Shown piece after piece: positions 27,060 to 35,825 of a stretch of 64,000 bases of DNA; the first letter of the stretch is position 1, and each line of letters opens with the position of its first letter. The position numbers were made by a program, and so were the translations under genes. The stretch is from NCBI RefSeq assembly GCF_002078175.1, contig NZ_MWFK01000001.1, positions 372,001 through 436,000 of the forward strand, in the 5' to 3' direction. Source of the DNA: Streptomyces sp. M41(2017) (lineage in GTDB: Bacteria; Actinomycetota; Actinomycetes; Streptomycetales; Streptomycetaceae). The notes under the pieces are model-generated. The model saw only the letters and a list, made by a program, of their open reading frames with translations, was not told where the DNA came from and ran no database searches.

Positions 27060-28805
27060 ATGACGCACACGACGACCGACCAGCCCGCGCGGAGGCCGAG
27101 CGGCGCGACCGTGCCGGTGCTCGCGTTCGCGGGCATCGTTGTCGCGGTGATGCAGACCCTGCTCGTCCCGGTCATCAAGGACCTGCCGGCACTGCTGGGA
27201 ACCGCGCCCAGCAACGCCACCTGGGTCCTGACCTCGACCCTGCTCGCGGGCGCCGTTGCCACCCCGATCATGGGCCGCCTCGGCGACCTCTTCGGCAAGC
27301 GGCGCATGCTGCTGACCAGCCTGTCCATCATGGTGGTCGGCGCCCTCATCAGCGCACTCACCAGCGCGCTGCTGCCGATGATCGTGGGCCGTTCGCTCCA
27401 GGGCTTCGCGATGGGCGCCATCCCGCTCGGCATCGGCCTGATGCGCGACATGCTCCCCCGCGAGAAGCTCGGCTCCGCGATGGCGCTGATGAGCTCCTCG
27501 ATCGGCGTCGGCGGCGGTCTCGCGCTGCCCGCGGCGGCCCTCGTCGCGCAGCACGCCGACTGGCACGCCCTCTTCTACGGTGCCGCGGCCCTCGGCGTCA
27601 TCTCCATCGTGCTCACCCTGCTCGTCGTCCCGGAGTCCCCGATGCGGGCCCAGGGGACCTTCGACGTGCTGGGCGCGATAGGCCTGTCCGTCGGTCTCGT
27701 GCTCTTCCTGCTGCCGATCACCAAGGGCAGCGACTGGGGCTGGACCGCGCCCACCACGCTCGGCCTCTTCGGCGCGTCCGTCGCCGTCCTGCTGCTGTGG
27801 GGCGTGATGGAGCTGCGCCTGAAGGCCCCGCTGGTCGACCTGCGCACCACGGCCCGCCCGGCCGTCCTCTTCACCAACCTCGCCTCGATCATGGTCGGCG
27901 TCTCCTTCTACGTCGTCTCCCTCGTCCTGCCTCAGCTCCTCCAGCTCCCGAAGTCCACCGGCTACGGCCTCGGCCAGTCGATGGTCAGCGCCGGCCTGCT
28001 CGTCATGCCGCTCGGCCTGACGATGATGGTCACGGCCCCGGTGTACGCGCGGCTGTCGGCTAAGTACGGCCCCAAGGTCACCCTCATCCTCGGCATGGTG
28101 ATCATCGGGATCGGCTACGGCGCCGGTCTCGGCCTGATGAGCGCCGCCTGGCAGTCCCTGGTCATCGCCGTCGTCCTCGGCGCGGGCATCGGGCTCGCCT
28201 ACTCCTCGCTGCCCGCCCTGATCGTCGGGTCCGTCCCGGCCTCGGAGACGGGTGCGGCGAACGGCCTGAACACCCTGATGCGGTCCATCGGCACGTCCGT
28301 GTCGAGCGCCGTCATCGGCATGGTGCTCGCCAACACGGCGAACCACGTCGGCGGCGCCGCGATCCCGACCATGCACGGCTTCCGGGTGTCGTTCATGATC
28401 GCCACCGGCGCCGTCGCGGTCGGCCTGGTCCTAGCCCTCTTCCTGCCCCGCCAGCGCCAGGCCTCCGCGCCGCAGCTGCGCGCGAGCAGCGAGGAGGAGG
28501 CCGCGCTGGAGCGTGCGCACGAGGTGCTCGGTGGCTTCCGCGGCCGGGTCCTGAACGCCTCCGGCGACCCGGTCGCCCGCGCCAAGGTCACCCTGATCGA
28601 CCGGCGTGGCCGGCAGGCGGGCGCCACCCTCTCCGACGAGAACGGCGGCTACGCGCTCGCCGTCCCGGCGCAGGGCGCGTACGTGCTCGCCGCCCGGGCC
28701 GCGGGCCACGGCCCGCTCGCCTCGTCGGCGACGCACGCGGGCGACGACCGGCCCGTCGACCTCGATCTGGCGCTGCCCGGCGAGAACGCGGGCGTCACCG
28801 CCTGA
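27060..28805 (+). CDS. DHA2 MFS transporter fused to a carboxypeptidase-regulatory-like domain
   Basis: 581 aa; GGAGG precedes the ATG. Residues ~15-470 are a 14-helix DHA2 exporter (motif A MGRLGDLFGKRRMLLTS; GQSMVSAGLLVMPLG; LGAGIGLAYSSLPALIV). After a charged helix (ASSEEEAALERAHEVLGG) residues ~503-575 form a transthyretin-like/CarboxypepD_reg beta domain: FRGRVLNASGDPVARAKVTLIDRRG, then TLSDENGGYALAVPAQGAYVLAARAAGH. The domain follows the last helix; its side of the membrane is not settled by the sequence. Its role might be in cell-wall or ligand contact, which is an inference. Confidence 0.88.
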   Translation: MTHTTTDQPARRPSGATVPVLAFAGIVVAVMQTLLVPVIKDLPALLGTAPSNATWVLTSTLLAGAVATPIMGRLGDLFGKRRMLLTSLSIMVVGALISALTSALLPMIVGRSLQGFAMGAIPLGIGLMRDMLPREKLGSAMALMSSSIGVGGGLALPAAALVAQHADWHALFYGAAALGVISIVLTLLVVPESPMRAQGTFDVLGAIGLSVGLVLFLLPITKGSDWGWTAPTTLGLFGASVAVLLLWGVMELRLKAPLVDLRTTARPAVLFTNLASIMVGVSFYVVSLVLPQLLQLPKSTGYGLGQSMVSAGLLVMPLGLTMMVTAPVYARLSAKYGPKVTLILGMVIIGIGYGAGLGLMSAAWQSLVIAVVLGAGIGLAYSSLPALIVGSVPASETGAANGLNTLMRSIGTSVSSAVIGMVLANTANHVGGAAIPTMHGFRVSFMIATGAVAVGLVLALFLPRQRQASAPQLRASSEEEAALERAHEVLGGFRGRVLNASGDPVARAKVTLIDRRGRQAGATLSDENGGYALAVPAQGAYVLAARAAGHGPLASSATHAGDDRPVDLDLALPGENAGVTA

Positions 28806-28834
28806 CCCCGGCGCCCTCCCCGGCACGTGATCGT

Positions 28835-28868
28835 CCACACCCCCGTCGCCCACGCGGCGGGGGTGTGG
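28835..28868. terminator. Terminator-like hairpin after the MFS gene
   Basis: 11-bp perfect stem CCACACCCCCG / CGGGGGTGTGG with a 12-nt loop, 30 nt after the MFS stop. Confidence 0.8.
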
Positions 28869-28965
28869 TGCACGATGGGTCGGCCCGTCGCCCGCACCGC
28901 TCACGACGTGCGCGCTGTTGAGGTCGTCGACGCCGTCGACGCCGTTCGCACCGATGGAGGACCCC

Positions 28966-29616
28966 ATGCCCGCGGCACCCAAGCCCGAGATCCTCGCCGC
29001 CTTCGAAGCGGCCAAGGGGTTCATGCCGACGGCCGAGGGGCTGGCGCTGTACGAGGCCGCCGTCGAGGCCGGGCGGCTGGGGCTGCCGCTCCTGGAGGTC
29101 GGCACCTACTGCGGCCGCTCGACGATCCTGCTGGCCGACGCCGCACGCGAGGCGGGCGTGACCGCCGTCACGGTGGACCACCACCGGGGCAGCGAGGAGC
29201 AGCAGCCGGGCTGGGACTACCACGACCCGTCGACGGTCGACCCGGAGATCGGGCGCATGGACACGCTGCCCACGTTCCGCCGGACCCTGCACCGGGCGGG
29301 CCTGGAGGACCACGTCGTCGCGCTGGTCGGCCGCTCGCCGCAGATCGCCGCGTTCTGGCGCACGCCCCTCGGCCTCGTCTTCGTCGACGGCGGCCACACC
29401 GACGAGCACGCGAGCGGGGACTACGAGGGCTGGGCGCCCCATGTCGCCGAGGGTGGCCTCCTCGTCATCCACGACGTCTTCCCGGACCCCGTCGACGAGT
29501 TCACCGGCCAGGCCCCGTACCGCGTCTACCTCCGGGCCCTGGAATCGGGCGCGTTCACCGAGATCGGGGTCACGGACTCCCTGCGGGTGCTGCGCCGGAC
29601 CGGGGCGGGGATCTGA
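28966..29616 (+). CDS. Class I SAM-dependent methyltransferase (Methyltransf_24 type)
   Basis: 216 aa. ATG 28966 has GGAGG five bases upstream and is preferred over ATG 28954. The SAM-binding motif I is LPLLEVGTYCGRSTILLADAA; acidic and metal-site-like positions are VTVDHHRGSEE, LVFVDGGHTDEHASGDYEGW and LLVIHDVFPDP. It resembles O-methyltransferase-type folds; the acceptor is unknown. Flanking genes give no pathway. Confidence 0.85.
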   Translation: MPAAPKPEILAAFEAAKGFMPTAEGLALYEAAVEAGRLGLPLLEVGTYCGRSTILLADAAREAGVTAVTVDHHRGSEEQQPGWDYHDPSTVDPEIGRMDTLPTFRRTLHRAGLEDHVVALVGRSPQIAAFWRTPLGLVFVDGGHTDEHASGDYEGWAPHVAEGGLLVIHDVFPDPVDEFTGQAPYRVYLRALESGAFTEIGVTDSLRVLRRTGAGI

Positions 29617-29722
29617 GCGGCATCGGCGGGGAAAGGGCCCGCGCCCGGCGGGCCTCCCTCGAACCGTCCCGGCATCGGTGCGGACCCCGTGGACACGGTG
29701 GACGCCCGCTAGGGTGGCTGAC

Positions 29723-30706
29723 GTGTCGTACGTAGGCCCTGACTTCGATCCGCCCCAGCCGCGCCGTTTCCGGCGCGGGCCCCTCACCGTCGCGGTCGCC
29801 GCGCTCGTCCCGGGCGCACTGGCCGGCTGGCTGGTGTGGCTGGCCGTCGGGAACGACTCGGGAGGCGGGTCCGACCGGGCCGCCCCCGCCACGTCGTCCT
29901 CGGCGCCCGGCTCCGGCGCCCCCTCCGCGGCGGGTTCCGCCTCCGCGACCGCGCGGGACGACGGCAAGCCGGGGAAGTCTCCGAAGGCTTCCCCGTCGGG
30001 CTCCGCGACCGGTGCGAAGCCGGCCGGTTCCGGCCCCCTCAAGGGCAAGGTCGTGGTGATCGACCCGGGGCACAACCCCGGCAACTTCCAGCACACGTCC
30101 GAGATCAACCGCAAGGTGGACATCGGCACGAACCGCAAGGAGTGCGACACGACGGGGACGTCGACCAACGCGGGGTACGCGGAGGCCATCTTCACCCTCG
30201 ACGTGGCGAACCGGATGCGGACGATCCTCGAACACGAGGGCGCCACCGTGAAGTTGACCCACGACGGCGACCGTTCCTGGGGCCCCTGCGTCGACGAGCG
30301 GGCCCGGATCGGCAACAAGGCGCACGCGGACGCGGTCGTCTCCGTCCACGCCGACGGCTCCGCGTCCGGCAACCGCGGGTTCCACGTGATCCTGCCGGGG
30401 TCCGTGCACGCGGGCGGCGCCGACACCCGCCCGATCGTCGCGTCCTCGCGGGAACTGGGCGAGCGCGTCGCCGGCCTCTTCGTCCGCGAGACGGGCAGCG
30501 CCCCCTCCAACTACATCGGCGACGGCACCGGTCTTGACGTGCGGACGGACCTCGGCGGTCTCAATCTGTCAACGGTTCCGAAGGTGTTCATCGAGTGCGG
30601 CAACATGCGCGACAGCAAGGACGCCGCGCTGCTCACCAGCGGCGCCTGGCGGCAGAAGGCGGCACGGGGGATCTCTGAGGGAATCGTGAGCTTCCTGCAC
30701 GGGTAG
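29723..30706 (+). CDS. N-acetylmuramoyl-L-alanine amidase (Amidase_3), membrane anchored
   Basis: 327 aa from GTG (another GTG lies 9 nt upstream). A short cytoplasmic N-terminus, one transmembrane helix (~residues 20-40: LTVAVAALVPGALAGWLVWLAV) and an Ala/Ser/Pro/Gly linker precede the zinc amidase domain. Metal and catalytic sites are VVVIDPGHNPG (His), GYAEAIFTLDVA (Glu), VVSVHADGS (His) and VFIECGNMRDSKDA (Glu). It cleaves the amide between MurNAc and the stem peptide in the wall. Confidence 0.93.
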   Translation: MSYVGPDFDPPQPRRFRRGPLTVAVAALVPGALAGWLVWLAVGNDSGGGSDRAAPATSSSAPGSGAPSAAGSASATARDDGKPGKSPKASPSGSATGAKPAGSGPLKGKVVVIDPGHNPGNFQHTSEINRKVDIGTNRKECDTTGTSTNAGYAEAIFTLDVANRMRTILEHEGATVKLTHDGDRSWGPCVDERARIGNKAHADAVVSVHADGSASGNRGFHVILPGSVHAGGADTRPIVASSRELGERVAGLFVRETGSAPSNYIGDGTGLDVRTDLGGLNLSTVPKVFIECGNMRDSKDAALLTSGAWRQKAARGISEGIVSFLHG

Positions 30707-30879
30707 TGATCGACGCGTCCAACCCGGCGGACACCCTCCTAGGACGGGCGATAGTGTCGTCCGTACGATGAGGGGCCGCCCCCGCGCTGCACACCGGAAC
30801 CCGACGGCGACACCATGACGGCGACACGGCGGACAGCGATGCCTCCACCGATGACGAGACGACTGACGAAGGACCTGAA

Positions 30880-31737
30880 GTGAATATCCGCTCCCTCACT
30901 CGAGGCGACGGCGTGGTGATCGGAGCAGCGGTATTGCTGTTCATCGCGTCGTTCCTCGACATCTACTCCGTCGACGGTGTCTCGGGCGCCGATTTCCCGA
31001 ACGCCTGGGGCAACGCGCAACTCCTGATGGGTGTGTTCCTCGCCGGCATCATCGGCGCGGCGCTCATCGTCGTGACGCGCGGCATGCCGCAGCCCCTGAA
31101 GGTCGCCGGCCTCGACATGGGCCAGTTCGGCGTCGCCTTCACGGTGTTCGCCGCCTGGAGCGCCCTCGGCAACATCTTCGACCCGGCCGCCGGCTTCGAC
31201 AACGGCGGATCGGGCGCGGGCAGCAACATCGACTCCGGCATCGGAGCCATCCTCGGCCTCATCGCCGCCCTCGTCCTCGCGGCCGCAGCGGTGGCCACCC
31301 CGCTCGTCCCCGCTCTCCAGGCCGCCCTCCTCGGCGCCCCCAAGCCCCCGACCCCCCAGCCCTACGGCGGCCAGCCGCAGGGTGGTTACGGGTACCCGGG
31401 TGCCGGGCAGCCGGGGCAGCCCGGACAGCCCGGACAGCCCTACGGTGCTCAGCCCGCGCAGCAGGGACAGCCGTTCGGCGGGCAGCCGAACCAGCCGCAG
31501 CCGCAGTCGTCGACCCCGCCGCCGCAGCAGCCCTCGCAGGACTTCTCGCCGTTCTGGTTCGCGGTGCCGGTCGCGCGGCCGCTGTTCTCGGAGGACGGCG
31601 CGCAGTCGCCGATCGCCGAACTGGCGCCGGGCACCTGGTACCTGGCCGTCGAGCAGCGCGGTGCGGCCCTGGTGGCGCAGACGCAGGACGGCCGTCGTGG
31701 TGTCCTCCAGGACACGTCGGGGATCCAGCGCGGCTGA
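30880..31737 (+). CDS. Membrane protein with a Gln/Pro/Gly-rich cytoplasmic linker
   Basis: 285 aa from GTG with AAGGA upstream. Four hydrophobic segments lie in residues 10-155 (VVIGAAVLLFIASFLDIY; LLMGVFLAGIIGAALIVV; FGVAFTVFAAWSALGNIF; GAILGLIAALVLAAAAVATPL). A PYGGQPQGGYGYPG / GQPGQPGQPGQP linker follows, then a small C-terminal domain (FWFAVPVARPLF...GTWYLAVEQRGAALVAQTQDGRRGVLQD). It resembles actinobacterial DUF5336-type membrane proteins. Function unknown. Confidence 0.8.
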   Translation: MNIRSLTRGDGVVIGAAVLLFIASFLDIYSVDGVSGADFPNAWGNAQLLMGVFLAGIIGAALIVVTRGMPQPLKVAGLDMGQFGVAFTVFAAWSALGNIFDPAAGFDNGGSGAGSNIDSGIGAILGLIAALVLAAAAVATPLVPALQAALLGAPKPPTPQPYGGQPQGGYGYPGAGQPGQPGQPGQPYGAQPAQQGQPFGGQPNQPQPQSSTPPPQQPSQDFSPFWFAVPVARPLFSEDGAQSPIAELAPGTWYLAVEQRGAALVAQTQDGRRGVLQDTSGIQRG

Positions 31738-31815
31738 CCCCCGCTTCACCCTCGCACCGGCCCCTCGCCCTTTCCGGCGGGGGGCCGTTGTCGTACAGTC
31801 GCAGCATCCCGTGAC

Positions 31816-31830
31816 CTGACGGACCGTCAG
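31816..31830. promoter_or_regulatory. Perfect CTGACGG-A-CCGTCAG palindrome
   Basis: 15 bp with 7-bp perfect arms, 21 nt before the ATG of the F420 oxidoreductase. It is the best copy of the motif found at 15977, 26817, 40991 and 55361. No KstR-like box is seen here. Confidence 0.78.
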
Positions 31831-31851
31831 AATACTGGCTCTGGAGGCGAC

Positions 31852-32862
31852 ATGCGGCTCGGTCTCGCGCTCGGCTACTGGGGGCGCGGCCCCTCGGCGG
31901 ACCAGGTGCCGCTCGCTCAGGAGGCGGAGCGGCTCGGCTACCACTCGGTGTGGACCGCGGAGTCGTGGGGCTCGGACGCGTTCACGCCGCTCACCTGGAT
32001 CGCGGCGCGGACCTCACGCATCCGGCTGGGCACCGCCGTCGCGCAGATGGCCGCCCGCTCCCCCACGACCACCGCGATGCACGCGCTCACCCTGGACCAT
32101 CTGTCCGGCGGGCGCATGACGCTCGGGCTCGGACTGTCGGGTCCGCAGGTCGTCGAGGGCTGGTACGGGCGACCGTTCCCGAAGTCGCCGCTGACCGCGA
32201 CCAGGGAGTACGTCGACGTCGTACGCCAAGTCCTGCGGCGGGAGGGCCCGGTGGAGCTGGACGGGCGCTTCCACTCGCATCCGTACCGGGGGGCGGACGG
32301 TACGGGGCTCGGCAGGGCGCTGAAGCCGATCACGCATCCGCTCCGGGCCGACCTGCCCGTCCTGCTCGGCGCGGAGGGCCCGAAGAACGTGGCGCAGACC
32401 ACCCGGATCGCGGACGGGTGGCTGCCGCTGTACTGGGCGCCGAACCGGCCGCAGGCGTACGGGGCGGCGCTCGACGACCTGCCCGGGGGCTTCCTGGTGG
32501 CGCCGATGGCCCGCGCGCAGGTCTGCGACGACGTGGCCGAGGGGCTGCTGCCGGTCAAGGCGATGCTCGGCTTCTACATCGGCGGGATGGGGCACGCCGC
32601 CCGCAACTTCCACGCCGACCTGATGGGCCGCATGGGGTTCGAGGAGGAGGCCCGCAGGATCCAGCGGTTGTTCCTCGAGGGGCGACGCGCGGAGGCCGTG
32701 GCGGCCGTGCCGGACGCCTTCGCCGACGAGATCTCGCTCGTCGGACCGCGTGAACGCATCGCCGAGCGGCTGGAGTCGTGGCGCAAGGGCCCGGTGACCG
32801 ACCTGCTGGTCCTGTCCCCGGACCCCCGCACCCTGCGCGTGCTCGCGGAGCTCAACTCCTAG
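31852..32862 (+). CDS. F420-dependent LLM-class oxidoreductase, Rv3520c-like
   Basis: 336 aa, GGAGG before the ATG. Luciferase-like TIM barrel: LGLALGYWGRGPSADQVPLAQEAE, ESWGSDAFTPLTWIAA, SRIRLGTAVAQMAARSPTTTAMHALTLDHLSGGRMTLGLGLSGPQVVEGWYG, LPVLLGAEGPKNVAQTTRIADGWLP, and GMGHAARNFHADLMGRMGF. These blocks closely follow M. tuberculosis Rv3520c, which lies in that organism's cholesterol gene region. It transfers hydride with coenzyme F420; the substrate is unknown. The CTGAC palindrome at its promoter ties it to the catabolic genes here. Confidence 0.88.
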   Translation: MRLGLALGYWGRGPSADQVPLAQEAERLGYHSVWTAESWGSDAFTPLTWIAARTSRIRLGTAVAQMAARSPTTTAMHALTLDHLSGGRMTLGLGLSGPQVVEGWYGRPFPKSPLTATREYVDVVRQVLRREGPVELDGRFHSHPYRGADGTGLGRALKPITHPLRADLPVLLGAEGPKNVAQTTRIADGWLPLYWAPNRPQAYGAALDDLPGGFLVAPMARAQVCDDVAEGLLPVKAMLGFYIGGMGHAARNFHADLMGRMGFEEEARRIQRLFLEGRRAEAVAAVPDAFADEISLVGPRERIAERLESWRKGPVTDLLVLSPDPRTLRVLAELNS

Positions 32863-32892
32863 AGCGGCGGCGGGAGATCGGGCCCGCGACGG

Positions 32893-33465
32893 TCAGCCGC
32901 CGCTGAGCTGCGAGGCAGACGGCACCTTGTCCTTGACCTCGGCGCCCGCGCTCTTGCCCGCTTCCTTCACCTTGTTGATGACGTCGTCGAAGGAGTTCGC
33001 GACGGAATCGGTGGAGTCGCCCTTGCGGAGTTTGGCCGGCAGGTCCTTGAGGGCGTCGATGCCCGCGGTGAGCGGGGCGACGGCCTTGGCGAGCGTCGGG
33101 TCGCCCTTGGCGTTGTTCGAGGCGGCCTTGAGGCGGTTGTAGGCGAAGGCGCCCGCGAGTCCGGCCTTGACCAGGGCGAGCTTGCGCCCCTTGGCGCCCT
33201 TCTTGAACTTGCCCGCCTTGTAGGGCTTGACGATCCACTGGTAGGTCGCGCCGGCAGCGAGCCCCGCGTTCGCCACGAAGCGGGTCTTGGCGAACTTCTG
33301 CTTCTCGGCGGAGGTCGTCGGCGTGGGGGTGCCCTTCGCGGGGACGACGGCGGCGGTGTCCTGCTGCGAGGAACTGGAACTGTCGCTGCCGCAGGCGGTG
33401 GCGCCGCCGATCAGGGCACAGCAGAGGGTCAGCGCCACGAACAGGCGCCGTACGGGTACGGGCAC
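32893..33465 (-). CDS. Predicted lipoprotein, function unknown
   Basis: 190 aa from GTG with GGAGG upstream. The signal is VRRLFVALTLCCALIGGATAC with the lipobox Cys at ~25, followed by a Ser-rich tether (GSDSSSSSQQ). The mature part is Lys/Ala-rich and helical (KKGAKGRKLALVKAGLAGAFAYNRLK; repeated KA...LKDLPAKLRKGD). No enzyme motif is visible. It probably sits on the outer face of the membrane. Confidence 0.8.
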   Translation of the reverse strand: MPVPVRRLFVALTLCCALIGGATACGSDSSSSSQQDTAAVVPAKGTPTPTTSAEKQKFAKTRFVANAGLAAGATYQWIVKPYKAGKFKKGAKGRKLALVKAGLAGAFAYNRLKAASNNAKGDPTLAKAVAPLTAGIDALKDLPAKLRKGDSTDSVANSFDDVINKVKEAGKSAGAEVKDKVPSASQLSGG

Positions 33466-33626
33466 GGGATCCTCCGGATGGGGGAACGGTTCTCCCTGGT
33501 CCGCCGGTCCTCCCCGGTCCCGGGGCGACACGGCTCTCCCCGGCAGCCTCACCCGGTTCGCACACGTGCGCCACTTGACCGAACCCGTTCGGGTTTCATT
33601 CGGCAAGGTCGGGCAACACGCTGGTC

Positions 33627-33920
33627 ATGTCCCCTCGATATCGCAACGGCTCGAATTCTGCGGGGACGGTCATCGCGATCGTCGCGGATGTTATGGCCGT
33701 CATCCTCGGTCTCTGGATTCTGATGTATCTGCTCGATGCCAATCGCGGCAACGACCTCGTGCAGTTCATCCACGACGCGGCAAGCTGGCTGGCCGGCTGG
33801 TCGCGTGACCTGTTCACCTTCGACGAGCAGTGGGCGCGTGTCGTCGCCGGCTACGGTCTCGCCGCCGTCGTCTACCTGTTCGTGGGCCACGCGGTCGCGA
33901 ACCGCATGCACCGGCACTGA
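33627..33920 (+). CDS. Small membrane protein
   Basis: 97 aa with two transmembrane helices (SAGTVIAIVADVMAVILGLWILMYLL and VVAGYGLAAVVYLFVGHAVANRM) around an amphipathic loop. It is divergent from the lipoprotein gene. A CCGAAC-CC-GTTCGG palindrome lies 34 nt upstream. Function unknown. Confidence 0.75.
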   Translation: MSPRYRNGSNSAGTVIAIVADVMAVILGLWILMYLLDANRGNDLVQFIHDAASWLAGWSRDLFTFDEQWARVVAGYGLAAVVYLFVGHAVANRMHRH

Positions 33921-33978
33921 CGACCGGGAACATCCGGAGGGTCCGGATGTCCAGTGGGTCCCGGGCCTGATCCGCCGG

Positions 33979-35055
33979 TCAGGTCCGGGCGCAGCAGTCG
34001 GGGTCCAGCCCCGTCGGCAGGCGCTCACCGCTGAAGACGGCGCAGGTGGCCTCGTCGCCGCCGAGTGCGGCGACGGCGAGCAGCACGGAGCCCGCCGTCC
34101 AGGTGGTGAGTTCCTCGGGCCAGACGGCCCGGTCCTCGTACACGTACCCCGTCCAGTAGAGGCCGGTCTCCGGATCGCGCAGGTGCTGGATGGACTGAAG
34201 GATCTCCAAGGCACGGTCGGACTCGCCCACCGCCCACAGGGCGAGGGCGAGTTCGGCCGATTCGCCGCCGGTCACCCACGGGTTGGGGACCACGCAGCGC
34301 ACCCCGAAGCCGGGCACCACGAAGCGGTCCCAGCCCTCCTCGATGCGTGACGTGGCCTCGGCGCCGGTCATCGCGCCGCCGAGCACCGGGTAGTACCAGT
34401 CCATGGAGTAGCGGTCCTTGTCGAGGAACCGCTCCGGGTGGCACCGGATCGCGTGGCGCAGTGCGCCGGCCGCCAACTCCCAGTCGGGTTGCGGCTCTTC
34501 GCGCTGTTCCGCGATGGCCAGGGCGCAGCGCAGCGCGTGGTGGATCGACGAACTCCCGGTCAGCAGCGCGTCGTCGACGGCCGTCCCGTCGTCCTCGCGC
34601 TTCCAGCCGATCTGTCCGCCGGGCTGCTGGAGGCGCAGCACGAACTCGACGGCCGCGTAGACGGCGGGCCACATGCGGTCCAGGAACGCGTCGTCGCCGG
34701 TGGCGAGGTAGTGGTGCCAGACGCCGACCGCGATGTACGCGCAGAAGTTGGTCTCCCGGCCGCGGTCGGTGACCTCGTCGAACTGCCCGTCGGCGTAGGC
34801 CGCGTACCAGGATCCGTCGGCGTTCTGGTGCCGGGCCAGCCACGCGTAGGCGCGTTCGGCGGCCTCGTGCTCCCCGGCCGCGTCGAGCGCCATGGCCGCC
34901 TCGGTGTGGTCCCACGGGTCGAGGTGGTGGCCGCGGAACCACGGGAGGGCTCCGTCGGGGCGCTGCACCGCGAGGATGCCGCGCACGGTGACGGCGGCCT
35001 CCTCCGCGGTGAGGACCCCGGGCAGGACGAGGTGTTCTGTCCGGGGAGTGGTCAC
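33979..35055 (-). CDS. Alpha/alpha-barrel protein (prenyltransferase-like), function unknown
   Basis: 358 aa from a GTG that overlaps the methyltransferase stop (GTGA). Repeating helix pairs with QRPDGALPWFRGHHLDPWDHTEAAMAL, HQNADGSWYAAYADG, QQPGGQIGWKRE and DPETGLYWTGYVYED indicate an (alpha/alpha)6 barrel as in terpene cyclases, prenyltransferases and some glycoside hydrolases. No DDxxD or DxDD motif is seen. It is the third gene of the GT4 > methyltransferase > barrel operon that diverges from kstR. Confidence 0.8.
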   Translation of the reverse strand: MTTPRTEHLVLPGVLTAEEAAVTVRGILAVQRPDGALPWFRGHHLDPWDHTEAAMALDAAGEHEAAERAYAWLARHQNADGSWYAAYADGQFDEVTDRGRETNFCAYIAVGVWHHYLATGDDAFLDRMWPAVYAAVEFVLRLQQPGGQIGWKREDDGTAVDDALLTGSSSIHHALRCALAIAEQREEPQPDWELAAGALRHAIRCHPERFLDKDRYSMDWYYPVLGGAMTGAEATSRIEEGWDRFVVPGFGVRCVVPNPWVTGGESAELALALWAVGESDRALEILQSIQHLRDPETGLYWTGYVYEDRAVWPEELTTWTAGSVLLAVAALGGDEATCAVFSGERLPTGLDPDCCART

Positions 35056-35825
35056 GTGGCGTCCGCCTCGGGGGTGCTCGCGCCGGAGTCCGTCGCGCCG
35101 GCGAGGCGCGGCAGGTGGGGCTTGGTCGCGTACGCCACGAAGCTCTTGCCGATCAGCGGGTTCAGCGCCTGCTCGGCGACCCGGGTGGCCAGCGGTTTCT
35201 TCATGATGTCCCAGACCAGGAGCTTGTGGTACGCCCGCACGGGCAGCGCCTTGTCGTTGTCGACGCCGAACGCGCACTTGAGCCACCAGTAGGGCGAGTG
35301 CAGGGCGTGCGCGTGGTGGGAGCCGTAGGGGCGCAGTCCGGCCTCGCGGATCTTGGCGAGCAGTTCGTCCGCCTTGTAGATGCGGATGTGGCCGCCCTCG
35401 ACCTCGTGGTAGGCGTCGGACAGGGACCAGCAGACCTTCTCCGGGCCGTAGCGCGGGACGGTGATCGCGATCCGGCCGCCCGGCCTGAGCACGCGGACCA
35501 TCTCGGCGAGGACGCCCTTGTCGTCGGGGATGTGCTCCATGACCTCGGAGATGATGACGACGTCGAAGGACTCGTCGGGGAAGGGCAGATGGAGCGCGTC
35601 GCCCTCCATCGCGGTGGCGGTCGCCCCGGCGGGCGCCTCACCGGCCTCCTTCATCGCGGCGAACCACTTCGCGACCTCGCGGATCTCCTCGCCGTTCTGG
35701 TCCAGCGCCACGACCTGGGCGCCGCGCCGGTAGCACTCGAACGCGTGCCGGCCGGCCCCGCATCCGAGGTCCAGGACACGGTCGCCCGGGGCGAGCGGGA
35801 ACCGGGAGAAGTCGACGGTCAGCAC
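35052..35825 (-). CDS. Class I SAM-dependent methyltransferase
   Basis: 257 aa from GTG, overlapping the glycosyltransferase end by 7 nt. Motif I is RVLDLGCGAGRHAFECYRRGA; VVALDQNGEEIREVAKWF supplies the acidic SAM-ribose contact; FDVVIISEVMEHIPDDKGVLAEMVRVLRPGGRIAITVP are motifs post-I to III. The C-terminal part is rich in aromatic and His residues (YGSHHAHALHSPYWWLKCAFG). The target is probably a glycan or lipid, given the operon; that is inference. Confidence 0.9.
   Translation of the reverse strand: MLTVDFSRFPLAPGDRVLDLGCGAGRHAFECYRRGAQVVALDQNGEEIREVAKWFAAMKEAGEAPAGATATAMEGDALHLPFPDESFDVVIISEVMEHIPDDKGVLAEMVRVLRPGGRIAITVPRYGPEKVCWSLSDAYHEVEGGHIRIYKADELLAKIREAGLRPYGSHHAHALHSPYWWLKCAFGVDNDKALPVRAYHKLLVWDIMKKPLATRVAEQALNPLIGKSFVAYATKPHLPRLAGATDSGASTPEADAT

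Noticed and set aside
33579..33592. CCGAAC-CC-GTTCGG palindrome as a KstR box
   Set aside because: It has the AAC-NN-GTT core but lacks the T/A flanks, and its neighbours (lipoprotein and small membrane protein) have no catabolic link.
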